DNA from: Streptomyces sclerotialus
Lineage (GTDB): Bacteria; Actinomycetota; Actinomycetes; Streptomycetales; Streptomycetaceae
Direction of reading: 5' to 3'
Assembly (NCBI GenBank): GCA_000719105.1
Contig: JODX01000012.1
Location: 1 to 64,000 of the forward strand
DNA length: 64,000 bases
In this document: positions 50,991 through 59,310 of the stretch, piece by piece
Layout of the letters: the number at the start of each line of letters is the position of its first letter
Position numbering within the stretch: the stretch's first letter is position 1
The notes under the pieces: model-generated
What the model was told of the DNA's origin: nothing
Seen by the model: the letters and a program-made list of their open reading frames with translations, nothing else
The model's database searches: none
Program-made: the position numbers and the translations under genes

Positions 50991-51003
50991 TGAAAGCGCT
51001 TAC
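50991..51003 (+). promoter_or_regulatory. GAAAGCGCTT operator-like site upstream of the importer operon
   Basis: TGAAAGCGCTTAC, identical over 13 bases to the minus-strand sequence at 47450-47463. It lies 51 nt after the dehydratase stop and 70 nt before the first permease gene, suggesting a separate promoter there under the same regulator. Confidence 0.6.
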
Positions 51004-51073
51004 CGCCAGTACTGCCAGGACCGAGCACCCGCACCACCGGCTCGACCCGCACCCCCGAGAACGGAGAACAGTC

Positions 51074-52009
51074 ATGGCCCAAGCCGCAGCCGTGGCGAAG
51101 AAGCCCGCGCCACCCCGGCGGCGCCGCGGGTCGGCCACGCCGCGCAGGCTTCCGTACCTGCTGATCGCGCCGGCAGCCCTGCTGATGGTCGGCTTCATCG
51201 CCTATCCCGTCATCAGCGTCTTCTACTACAGCCTGCAGAACTACAACCCGACCAAGCCCTGGCGAAACGGTTTCGCGGGCTTCGACAACTTCGTCCACGC
51301 CTTCACCGAGGACCCGCTGTTCTGGGACACCCTCGTCTTCAGCGCCAAGTGGGTCGTCGTCGAGGTCGGCCTGCAGCTCCTGTTCGGCCTGGCGCTGGCG
51401 CTGATCGTCAACCAGACCTTCGTGGGCCGCGCCCTCGGCCGCGCGCTCGTCTTCTCGCCCTGGGCCGTCTCCGGCGTGCTCACCTCCGCGATCTGGGTGC
51501 TGCTCTACAACTCCCAGACCGGTATCACCCGGTACCTCGCGGACATGGGCATCGGCGCGTACGGCACCAGCTGGCTGTCGGACACCTCGACCGTCTTCTC
51601 GGCCGCCGTCGTCGCCGACCTGTGGCGCGGCGTGCCCTTCTTCGCGATCCTCATCCTCGCCGACCTCCAGTCCGTCTCGAAGGACCTGTACGAGGCCGCC
51701 GAGGTCGACGGTGCCAGCCGGATCCAGCAGTTCTTCCACATCACGCTGCCGCACCTGAAGGACGCGATCATCCTGTCCACGCTGCTGCGCGCGGTGTGGG
51801 AGTTCAACAACGTCGACCTGCTCTACACCCTCACCGGCGGCGGACCCGCGGGCGAGACCACGACACTCCCGCTGTACATCGCCAACACCAGCGTCGACGC
51901 CCACAACTTCGGCTACGCGTCCGCCCTGACGACCGTGGCGTTCGTGATTCTGCTCTTCTGCTCGATCGTCTACCTGCGGCTGAGCAAGTTCGGAGGCGAC
52001 AACAAGTGA
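51074..52009 (+). CDS. sugar ABC importer permease, MalF type
   Basis: A 311-residue permease with six membrane spans (LPYLLIAPAALLMVGFIAYP first) and the EAA loop YEAAEVDGASRIQQFFHITL. GAGAACGGAGAAC lies before the ATG. The preceding extra in-frame codons from 50990 are rejected as they run through the operator. Its stop overlaps the next permease (GTGA). Probably imports oligogalacturonides or other pectin fragments, judged from neighbours. Confidence 0.9.
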   Translation: MAQAAAVAKKPAPPRRRRGSATPRRLPYLLIAPAALLMVGFIAYPVISVFYYSLQNYNPTKPWRNGFAGFDNFVHAFTEDPLFWDTLVFSAKWVVVEVGLQLLFGLALALIVNQTFVGRALGRALVFSPWAVSGVLTSAIWVLLYNSQTGITRYLADMGIGAYGTSWLSDTSTVFSAAVVADLWRGVPFFAILILADLQSVSKDLYEAAEVDGASRIQQFFHITLPHLKDAIILSTLLRAVWEFNNVDLLYTLTGGGPAGETTTLPLYIANTSVDAHNFGYASALTTVAFVILLFCSIVYLRLSKFGGDNK

Positions 52010-52908
52010 CCACCAACGCCGTCGAGAAGACCCGTCCGGTCGCTCCCGCCCCCGCCGCCGAGGAGCCGCCGCAGCGCCCGAAGAAGGCCCAGCGCGCCTG
52101 GGACGAGGTGCCGCGCTGGCAGATCTACCTGCCGCTGGGCATCTACCTCGTCTTCACGCTCATCCCGTTCTACTGGATCCTCCTCTTCTCGCTGCGCCCG
52201 GCCGGCTCGACCTCGCTCGTGCCCTGGCCGATCACGTTCGACCACTTCGAGAAGGTGTGGACCGAGCGGAGCTTCGGCACCTACTTCGAGAACAGCGTGT
52301 ACGTCGGCATCGCCACCCTGGTGATGACCACGCTCGTCGCCCTGGCCGGCGGGTACGCCCTCGCCCGCTTCGACTTCAAGATCAAGCGCGGGTTCATGCT
52401 GGCGCTGCTGTGCTCGCAGTTCGTGCCGGGCGCGCTGCTGCTGGTGCCGCTGTTCCAGATCTTCGCCGAGCTCCAGATGATCAACTCGCTGGGCAGCGTC
52501 ATCATCGCCGAGACGGTGTTCCAGCTGCCGCTGTCGATGATCCTCCTCAGCAACTTCATCAAGAACGTGCCGTACTCCCTGGAGGAGGCGGCCTGGGTCG
52601 ACGGCTGCAACCGGTTCAAGGCGTTCGTCGTGGTCGTGCTGCCGCTGCTGCGGCCCGGTCTGATCGCCGTCGGCTCCTTCGCCTTCGTGCACTCCTGGAA
52701 CCACTTCCTGTTCGCGCTGATGTTCCTCAGCAACCAGGAGAAGCAGACCATCCCCGTCGGCCTGAACACCCTGCTCAGCGCCGACAGCGTCGACCTGGGC
52801 GCGCTCGCCGCGGGCGGCATCATCGCCGCCGTCCCCGTGGTGATCGTGTTCGCCTTCATCCAGAAGTGGCTGATCACCGGCTTCAGCGCCGGGGCGGTGA
52901 AGGGGTGA
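52006..52908 (+). CDS. sugar ABC importer permease, MalG type
   Basis: A 300-residue permease with six spans and EAA loop LEEAAWVDGCNRFKAFVVVV. A cytoplasmic N-terminal stretch rich in Pro and Glu precedes IYLPLGIYLVFTLIPFYWIL. GTG start with CGGAGG upstream. The stop overlaps or abuts the pectate lyase gene, so uptake and extracellular cleavage are on one transcript. The matching binding protein is probably the one encoded at 59311. No ATPase gene is present. Confidence 0.9.
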   Translation: MTTNAVEKTRPVAPAPAAEEPPQRPKKAQRAWDEVPRWQIYLPLGIYLVFTLIPFYWILLFSLRPAGSTSLVPWPITFDHFEKVWTERSFGTYFENSVYVGIATLVMTTLVALAGGYALARFDFKIKRGFMLALLCSQFVPGALLLVPLFQIFAELQMINSLGSVIIAETVFQLPLSMILLSNFIKNVPYSLEEAAWVDGCNRFKAFVVVVLPLLRPGLIAVGSFAFVHSWNHFLFALMFLSNQEKQTIPVGLNTLLSADSVDLGALAAGGIIAAVPVVIVFAFIQKWLITGFSAGAVKG

Positions 52909-52916
52909 GAAGAGGA

Positions 52917-54404
52917 ATGAGAGCAGGCACGAGAGCGGGTCTGGGAGCGCGGAAGAGAACCGTCCGGATCGGCGCGGTGGCCGGAGTGCTGGGTCTGCTG
53001 CTCGGCACCCCGGCCGGGGCGGACACCGGCACCTCCGGTGCGGACGCGGCCCAGGCGGGGTCCGCGGCGACCGGGTCCGCGGTGACCGGTACCGGCGCGG
53101 CCGGGCCCACCGTGGCCGGTACCGCCGCGGGTGGCACCCGCGACTCCGCTCCGGCCTCGGCCGGATCCGGAGCGGCCGGCAGCCGTGACCTCGGCCGCGA
53201 GACGCTCGCCGCCGACGACGGCTGGGCCGCCGCCGACGGTGGAACCACGGGGGGTTCCGCCGCCGACGACGCCCACGTCTTCACCGTGCGGACCCGCGCC
53301 GAACTCGTCCGCGCCCTCGACGGCGGCAGCGACACCCCGAAGATCATCAAGATCGCGGGCACCATCGACGCCAACACCTCCGACACCGGCCGCCGCCTGG
53401 ACTGCGAGGACTACGCGACCGACGGCTACGACCTGAAGAAGTACCTCGCCGCGTACGACCCGCGCACCTGGGGCTCCGCCAAGCCGAGCGGGGCGCAGGA
53501 GGAGGCCCGGCAGGCGTCCGCCGCGCGCCAGGCCGAGCGGGTCGAGCTGAGGGTCGGGTCCAACACCACCATCGTCGGCCTCGGCGACAAGGCCGTTCTC
53601 CAGGGCGCCAGCCTCCAGGTGCGGGACGCGGACAATGTCATCATCCGCAACATAGAGGTCCGCGACGCCTACGACTGCTTCCCCGTGTGGCAGCCCAACA
53701 CAGGCGGCCTCGGCGACTGGAAGACCGCGTACGACACCATCTGGCTGCGCGGCGCCACCCATGTGTGGATCGACCACGTCACCGCCTCCGACAAGGGGCA
53801 CCTCGACGAGGACGAGCCCACGTACTACGGCCGCAACTTCCTCCGCCACGACGGTCTGCTGGACATCACCAACGCCTCCGACCTGGTCACCGTCTCCTGG
53901 AGCCGGTTCGCCGACCACGACAAGGCGATGCTGATCGGCAACGGCGACACCGCCACCGGCGACCGCGGCAGACTGCGCGTCACCCTGCACCACAACGAGT
54001 TCGAGTCGGTCGTGCAGCGCGCGCCCCGCGTCCGGTTCGGGCAGGTGCACCTCTACAACAACCGCTACGTCGTCCCCGAGGACGCCCACGACTACCGCTA
54101 CTCGCTCGGCGTCTCCACCGAGTCCGCCGTCTACGCCGAGAACAACGCCTTCACCACCCCCGGCCACGTCGAGGCCGCCGACCTGGTGAAGAGCTGGAAC
54201 GGCACGGCCCTGCACCAGACGGGCACGCTCTTCAACGGCTACCCCGTCGACCTGCTGACCATCTACAACGCGTACAACTCCGGCAGCGAACGCGACCTCA
54301 CGGCCGACGTCGGCTGGACGCCCACGCTGCACGGCGAGATCGACAGCGCCCGGCAGGCGGACCGCGAGGTCGCCCGGAACGCGGGCGCCGGGAGGATCCG
54401 ATGA
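52917..54404 (+). CDS. secreted pectate lyase, PL1 family (first of three)
   Basis: Cleaves polygalacturonate by beta-elimination outside the cell. The 495-residue protein has a signal peptide (ARKRTVRIGAVAGVLGLLLG), an Ala/Gly/Thr-rich linker to about residue 90, then the PL1 parallel beta-helix: RDLGRETLAADDGWAAADGG, TTIVGLGDKAVLQGASLQV, THVWIDHVTASDKG, HDGLLDITNASDLVTVSWSR and LHHNEFESVVQRAPRVRFGQ with catalytic Arg, then VHLYNNRYVV. The ATG is used; a GTG at 52905 overlapping the permease stop would add four residues. It is related to the lyase at 61673. ATGA overlap with the Gfo/Idh gene. Confidence 0.9.
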   Translation: MRAGTRAGLGARKRTVRIGAVAGVLGLLLGTPAGADTGTSGADAAQAGSAATGSAVTGTGAAGPTVAGTAAGGTRDSAPASAGSGAAGSRDLGRETLAADDGWAAADGGTTGGSAADDAHVFTVRTRAELVRALDGGSDTPKIIKIAGTIDANTSDTGRRLDCEDYATDGYDLKKYLAAYDPRTWGSAKPSGAQEEARQASAARQAERVELRVGSNTTIVGLGDKAVLQGASLQVRDADNVIIRNIEVRDAYDCFPVWQPNTGGLGDWKTAYDTIWLRGATHVWIDHVTASDKGHLDEDEPTYYGRNFLRHDGLLDITNASDLVTVSWSRFADHDKAMLIGNGDTATGDRGRLRVTLHHNEFESVVQRAPRVRFGQVHLYNNRYVVPEDAHDYRYSLGVSTESAVYAENNAFTTPGHVEAADLVKSWNGTALHQTGTLFNGYPVDLLTIYNAYNSGSERDLTADVGWTPTLHGEIDSARQADREVARNAGAGRIR

Positions 54405-55567
54405 CCGCGCACACCACCCCGTTGCCCGTCGTCCTCGCCGGCGCCCGCGGCCACGGCCGCTGGCACCTGGCGAACATCCGCCGCCTGGCGGACCAGGGCC
54501 TCGTACGGCTCGCCGGGATCTGCGAGCTGACGCCGCTGACCGCCGAGGAGCTGGGCGACGGCCTCGGCACGCCCGAGCAGTCGTCCGACTTCGGCGCCCT
54601 GCTCGACGCGACCGGCGCCGCGATCGCCGTGATCTGCACGCCCATCCCCACCCACACCGACCTGGCGCTGACCGCCGCCGGGCGGGGCGTGCACCTGCTG
54701 CTGGAGAAGCCCCCGGCGCCGTCGTACGCCGAGTTCCGGCGGATGGCGGACGGGGTCGCGGCGGCCGGGGTGGTCTGCCAGATCGGCTTCCAGTCGCTGG
54801 GCTCGCACGCCGTGCCCGCGATCCGGCGGCTGGTCGCCGAAGGTGCGCTCGGCGAGATCACCGGGGTCGGCGGGGCCGGGGCCTGGGCCCGTGACGAGGC
54901 GTACTTCCGGCGGGCACCCTGGGCGGGCAAGCGCCGCCTGGACGGTGTCGACGTGATCGACGGGGCGCTGACGAACCCCCTCGCGCACGCCGTTGCCACC
55001 GCCCTCGCCCTCGACGGGTCCGTCCGCGCCGAGGACGTCACCGGCATCGAGACCGAACTGCTGCGCGCCAACGCCATCGAGTCCGACGACACCTCCTGCG
55101 TACGGATCACCACCGCGGCCGGCGGCCGGGTCACCGTCGCCGCCACCCTCTGCGCCGAGCAGCCCGGCGAACCGTACGTCCTCGTGCACGGCACCAGCGG
55201 CCGGATCACCTTCTGGTACAAGCAGGACCGCGTCCTCGTCCAGCGCGCCGGACACGGCCCCGAGGAGATCGAGTACGGCCGCACGGACCTGCTGGAGAAC
55301 CTCGTCGCGCACCTCACCGACGGCACCGAACTGCTCGTCCCGCCCGCCGCGACCGGCGCCTTCATGAAGGTCGTGGAGGCGATCCGGACGGCCCCCGACC
55401 CGGCCGCGCTGCCGGAGGAGGCCTGGCGCTTCGAGCCGGCCGAGTCGGGAGCCAACCGCCGGGTCGTCCCCGGCATCGACTCCCTGGTGGCCGAGGCCGC
55501 CGACACCCTCGCCCTCTACTCCGAGCTGGGCGCCGCCTGGGCGCACGCGAAGAAGGTGAGCACCTGA
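54401..55567 (+). CDS. Gfo/Idh/MocA family oxidoreductase
   Basis: A 388-residue NAD(P)-dependent sugar oxidoreductase. The Rossmann region is PVVLAGARGHGRWHLANIRR and IAVICTPIPTHTDLALTAAG, and the family lysine is in HLLLEKPPAPSYAEF. The second domain includes RRLDGVDVIDGALTNPLAHA. The substrate is unknown. It is co-translated with a pectate lyase upstream (ATGA) and a PmoA/DUF6807 protein downstream (TGATG), so both cytoplasmic proteins probably act on an imported pectin-derived sugar. GGAGG precedes the ATG. Confidence 0.87.
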   Translation: MTAHTTPLPVVLAGARGHGRWHLANIRRLADQGLVRLAGICELTPLTAEELGDGLGTPEQSSDFGALLDATGAAIAVICTPIPTHTDLALTAAGRGVHLLLEKPPAPSYAEFRRMADGVAAAGVVCQIGFQSLGSHAVPAIRRLVAEGALGEITGVGGAGAWARDEAYFRRAPWAGKRRLDGVDVIDGALTNPLAHAVATALALDGSVRAEDVTGIETELLRANAIESDDTSCVRITTAAGGRVTVAATLCAEQPGEPYVLVHGTSGRITFWYKQDRVLVQRAGHGPEEIEYGRTDLLENLVAHLTDGTELLVPPAATGAFMKVVEAIRTAPDPAALPEEAWRFEPAESGANRRVVPGIDSLVAEAADTLALYSELGAAWAHAKKVST

Positions 55568-56400
55568 TGACCGTCCTGCACGTGGCGGGCCGCCCGGTCG
55601 GCCGCTACATCACCCGGCCCGACGACCTGCCGGCGAAGTCCTCCCCGCGCCCGTACCTGCACCCGGTCACCACCCTGGCGGGCACGACCGTCACCGAGTT
55701 CGCCCCCGCCGACCACCTGCACCACCTCGGCGTCGGTGTCGCCGTTCCCGACGTCGAGGGGCACAACTTCTGGGGCGGGCGCACCTTCGTCCGCGACCAG
55801 GGCCCCACCGAGCTCGACAACCACGGCACCCAGCAGCACACCGCCTTCCAGATCGACGACCCGGACGGCTTCGTGGAGGAGCTGCGCTGGGTGGCGGCGG
55901 GAGGCGAACTGCTGCGGGAGCGCCGCACCGTCTCGGCGACCGAACTCACCGGCTCCGCCTGGGCGCTGGACTTCACGTTCTCCCTCACCAACACCACCGA
56001 CAGGGTGCTGACGATCGGCAGCCCGGCCACCAACGGGCGCCCCGGCGCGGCGTACGGCGGCTTCTTCTGGCGGGCCCGCAAGGAGGACACCGCGCCGCGC
56101 GTGTTCACCCCCGGCCGGGAGGGCGAGGCCGAGGTGCACGGCACCCGCGCCGACTGGCTGGCCCTCGCCGGCTCCGACTGGACGCTCGTGTTCTCCGGGG
56201 CCACCGACGAGACCCGCGAGGACCCGTGGTTCGTCCGGGCCGAGGAGTACCCGGGCGTCGGCTCGTCCCTCGCGCACGAGGAGCGGCTGCCGGTCGAACC
56301 GGGCGGCACCCTCGTACGGCGGATCGTGACCGTCGTCGCCGACGGCGTCCTCGACCGGGCCGAGGCGGCGGCGCTGGTCCGGAAGGCGGTGAACCCGTGA
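55567..56400 (+). CDS. PmoA-family (DUF6807) protein
   Basis: A 277-residue protein with the features of the PmoA/DUF6807 group: PYLHPVTTLAGTTVTEFAPA, DHLHHLGVGVAVPDVEGHNF, GGRTFVRDQGPTELDNHGTQ and GRPGAAYGGFFWRARKE. The conserved His residues suggest metal or sugar binding. Despite the name it is not a methane oxygenase. These proteins are often encoded beside Gfo/Idh enzymes, as here (one-base overlap TGATG), and sit in plant polysaccharide loci. Function has not been established to my knowledge. Confidence 0.8.
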   Translation: MTVLHVAGRPVGRYITRPDDLPAKSSPRPYLHPVTTLAGTTVTEFAPADHLHHLGVGVAVPDVEGHNFWGGRTFVRDQGPTELDNHGTQQHTAFQIDDPDGFVEELRWVAAGGELLRERRTVSATELTGSAWALDFTFSLTNTTDRVLTIGSPATNGRPGAAYGGFFWRARKEDTAPRVFTPGREGEAEVHGTRADWLALAGSDWTLVFSGATDETREDPWFVRAEEYPGVGSSLAHEERLPVEPGGTLVRRIVTVVADGVLDRAEAAALVRKAVNP

Positions 56401-57962
56401 GCGAGTCCCTGTCCACCGCGGGCGCGGCCGCCTTCAGCGCCGATCTCGGCGACGGCACCTACCGCAACCCGGTCCTCGACGCCGACTGGTCCGACCCGGA
56501 CGTCGTCCGCGTCGGCGACGATTTCTATCTGACGGCCTCCAGTTTCGGCCGCGTTCCGGGACTGCCCCTCCTGCACTCCCGCGATCTGGTCAACTGGACG
56601 CTCGTCGGGCACGCGCTGGAGCGGCTGGAACCCGCGGACGGGTTCCGCACCCCACGGCACGACTGCGGGGTGTGGGCGCCCTCGCTGCGCCACCACGACG
56701 ACCGATTCTGGATCTTCTGGGGCGATCCCGACCACGGTATCTTCCAGATCAACGCGCCGGAGATCCACGGCCCCTGGACCCGGCCGCACCTGCTCAAGGC
56801 GGGCAAGGGGCTCATCGACGCCTGCCCGCTGTGGGACGAGGAGACCGGCGAGGCCTATCTCGTGCACGCCTGGGCCAAGTCCCGCTCCGGAATCAAGAAC
56901 CGCCTCACCGGGCACCGGATGCGCCCGGACGGCACCGGACTGCTCGACGAGGGCAAGGTGATCGTGGACGCGGACCGCATCCCGGGCTGGTTCACGCTCG
57001 AAGGGCCGAAGCTGTACAAGCATGACGGCTGGTTCTGGATCCTCGCACCCGCCGGGGGAGTGGAGACCGGCTGGCAGGGCGCCTTCCGCGCGCGCGAGTT
57101 CTTCGGCCCGTACGAGGAGCGGGTCGTCCTGGAGCAGGGCGACACCGACGTCAACGGTCCCCACCAGGGCGGCTGGGTGCGCACGGCGGCCGGCGAGGAC
57201 TGGTTCCTGCACTTCCAGCAGCGGGGCGCGTACGGAAGGGTGGTCCATCTTCAGCCGATGCGCTGGGACGCGGACAGGTGGCCGGTGATGGGTGACGACG
57301 GCGCCCCCGTGGCCGTCCACCGCAAGCCCGCCCTCCCCCCGCAGCCTCCCACCGCCCCCGCCACCGACGACGACTTCCCCGGCGGACGGTACGGCCACCA
57401 GTGGCAGTGGACCGCCAACCCCGAGGACGGCTGGGCGCCCCGGCACTCCGCCGACGGACTGCGCCTGACCTGCGTACGGACGGCGGACGCCCACGACCCG
57501 CGCAAGCTGCCGAACGTGCTCACCCAGCGGCTGCCCGGCATCCCGGCCACCGCCGAGGTGGAGCTGACGCTGGACAGCGAGGAGCCGGGTGCGAAGGCCG
57601 GGCTCGTCGTCCTCGGCGACGCGTTCTCCTGGATCGGACTGGAGCGGGGCGACGACGGGACCGTACGGCTCGTGCACCGGTTCGGCGAGAGCGTCGCGGA
57701 GCGCGAGCGGGACGCCGCCTTCTCGCGGCCGGCTCCCGGGGGACGGGCCCGGCTGCGGATCGACATCGCCGCCGGGGCGCGCTGCCGCTTCTCGTACGAC
57801 ACCGGGGACGGCCCCCAGCCCTCGGGCCAGGTCTTCGCCGCCACCCCCTGGCGCTGGGTGGGTGCCCTGCTCGGCCTGTTCGCGGTTGCGCCCGCAGGCG
57901 AGGGACACGCCGGAGTGGCCACGTTCACGCGGTTCCGCATCACCGCACGTCCGAGGTCCTGA
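56397..57962 (+). CDS. glycoside hydrolase family 43 protein
   Basis: A 521-residue enzyme without signal peptide, so probably intracellular. The five-bladed propeller has the catalytic-base segment YRNPVLDADWSDPDVVRVGD, the pKa-modulating Asp in GKGLIDACPLWDEETGEAYL and the likely acid in WFTLEGPKLYKHDGWFWIL. The C-terminal 180 residues form a beta-sandwich (TAEVELTLDSEEPGAKAGLV; FSWIGLERGDDG), the GH43 accessory domain. Members act on arabinose or xylose or galactose linkages; in this context release of arabinose from pectin side chains is plausible. GTG start overlaps the PmoA-type gene. Confidence 0.87.
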   Translation: MSESLSTAGAAAFSADLGDGTYRNPVLDADWSDPDVVRVGDDFYLTASSFGRVPGLPLLHSRDLVNWTLVGHALERLEPADGFRTPRHDCGVWAPSLRHHDDRFWIFWGDPDHGIFQINAPEIHGPWTRPHLLKAGKGLIDACPLWDEETGEAYLVHAWAKSRSGIKNRLTGHRMRPDGTGLLDEGKVIVDADRIPGWFTLEGPKLYKHDGWFWILAPAGGVETGWQGAFRAREFFGPYEERVVLEQGDTDVNGPHQGGWVRTAAGEDWFLHFQQRGAYGRVVHLQPMRWDADRWPVMGDDGAPVAVHRKPALPPQPPTAPATDDDFPGGRYGHQWQWTANPEDGWAPRHSADGLRLTCVRTADAHDPRKLPNVLTQRLPGIPATAEVELTLDSEEPGAKAGLVVLGDAFSWIGLERGDDGTVRLVHRFGESVAERERDAAFSRPAPGGRARLRIDIAAGARCRFSYDTGDGPQPSGQVFAATPWRWVGALLGLFAVAPAGEGHAGVATFTRFRITARPRS

Positions 57963-58010
57963 CGACCTTCACCGCACGTCCACAAGTCCACATCGCCGCA
58001 AGTCAGTTGG

Positions 58011-58086
58011 TACGTAAGCCCATAAATTCGTAAGCCCGCACAATTCGTGGGTCTGTGAGTCCGTAAGTCCGTCCGTAAGTCCGTCA
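58011..58086. repeat. short direct-repeat array upstream of the second pectate lyase gene
   Basis: CGTAAGCCC at 58013 and 58029 (16-nt period) and CGTAAGTCC at 58062 and 58074 (12-nt period), with a degenerate copy TGTGAGTCC between. The region is AT-richer than its surroundings and ends 18 nt before the gene. It may bind a regulator or be simple-sequence decay. Confidence 0.6.
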
Positions 58087-58103
58087 CGTCGGTTGGAGCC
58101 GCA

Positions 58104-59204
58104 ATGACGCAATCGCGCACGCCGCGCACGGGCACGCCGCGCCGTGGCCCGCGGCCGGGTGCCGGCCGGGTCCTGGTCACGGTCACCGCCCTGCTGGCCT
58201 CGCTGGGGCTCGGCGCGCTCGCCCCGGCCGAGGCCGCCGCGTCCGCCACGCCCGGCGCGGCACCGGCAGACCGGGCGGCCTGGAGCGACAGGCCGCACGG
58301 TTTCGCCTCGCTCGCCGGCGGAACCACCGGCGGTGCGGGCGGCCGGGTGGTGACGGTCACCGACCAGGCGTCCCTGGCGAGATACGCGTCCGCCGAGGAG
58401 CCGTACGTCATCCGGGTCTCCGGCGCGATCGACGTCGCGCCCTTCGGCTCGGAGATCGTGGTGGCCTCGGACAAGACGATCGTCGGCATCGGCACCACCG
58501 GCGAGATCGTGCACGGGGAGCTGAACCTGAAGCCCGGCACGAGCAACGTGATCATCCGCAACCTGACGATCCGCGACAGCTATGTCGAGGGCGACTGGGA
58601 CGGCAAGACCAGCGACTTCGACGCGATCCAGATGGACACCGCCGACCATGTGTGGATCGACCACAACCGGTTCGAGCACATGGGCGACGGGCTGCTCGAC
58701 ATCCGCAAGGACAGCCGGTACATCACGGTCTCGTACAACCAGTTCAAGAACCACAACAAGGCCATGGGCATCGGCTGGACCACCGACGTCCGGACCGAGA
58801 TCACCATCGACCACAACTGGTTCACCGGCACCAAGCAGCGCAATCCTTCCGCGGACAACTGCGCCTACGCCCACCTGTACAACAACTACCTGTCGGCCCA
58901 GGTCGCGGACGGCGACCCCACCTGGACGTACGGGAACTGGGCGCGCGGCGCGACCCGGATGGTCATCGAGAACAGCTACTACGACGGTGTCCAGCACCCC
59001 TACCAGGCCGACGCGACCGCCGAACTGGTCGAGCGCGGGTCGATCACCAGGAACACGACCGGCCGGCACGACGAGTGGGGCACCGCCTTCGACCCGAAGG
59101 ACTTCTACTCCTACCGCAAGGACCCGGCCGCGGCCGTACCCGCGCTGGTCACCCGCTTCTCCGGGCCGCAGAAGACGATCGGCGGGCGCCCCGCACACCG
59201 TTGA
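58104..59204 (+). CDS. secreted pectate lyase, PL1 family (second, distinct subtype)
   Basis: A 366-residue protein with signal peptide (AGRVLVTVTALLASLGLGAL, cleavage near AEAAASA) and a PL1 beta-helix: RPHGFASLAGGTTGGAGGRV, KTIVGIGTTGEIVHGELNLK, NVIIRNLTIRDSYVEGDWDG, DAIQMDTADHVWIDHNRFEH, ITIDHNWFTGTKQRNPSADN with the catalytic Arg, and YAHLYNNYLS. It lacks the long insertions of the other two lyases here and is closer to the classical pectate/pectin lyase type. TTGGAG precedes the ATG. It has its own upstream region. Confidence 0.9.
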   Translation: MTQSRTPRTGTPRRGPRPGAGRVLVTVTALLASLGLGALAPAEAAASATPGAAPADRAAWSDRPHGFASLAGGTTGGAGGRVVTVTDQASLARYASAEEPYVIRVSGAIDVAPFGSEIVVASDKTIVGIGTTGEIVHGELNLKPGTSNVIIRNLTIRDSYVEGDWDGKTSDFDAIQMDTADHVWIDHNRFEHMGDGLLDIRKDSRYITVSYNQFKNHNKAMGIGWTTDVRTEITIDHNWFTGTKQRNPSADNCAYAHLYNNYLSAQVADGDPTWTYGNWARGATRMVIENSYYDGVQHPYQADATAELVERGSITRNTTGRHDEWGTAFDPKDFYSYRKDPAAAVPALVTRFSGPQKTIGGRPAHR

Positions 59205-59310
59205 GCGTCACTTCGCGTGCCTGACGTCCCCACGCCCCGACGCACCACCTCGCCAGCTTCCCCCACAACGTCACACCCCCTCGTTGGATCCAGAAGAAGA
59301 GAGCCGACCA

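Noticed and set aside
48994..51198. A 734-codon antisense frame over the IlvD-type dehydratase gene
   Set aside because: Same GC-driven effect; no family features, and it runs across the importer control region.
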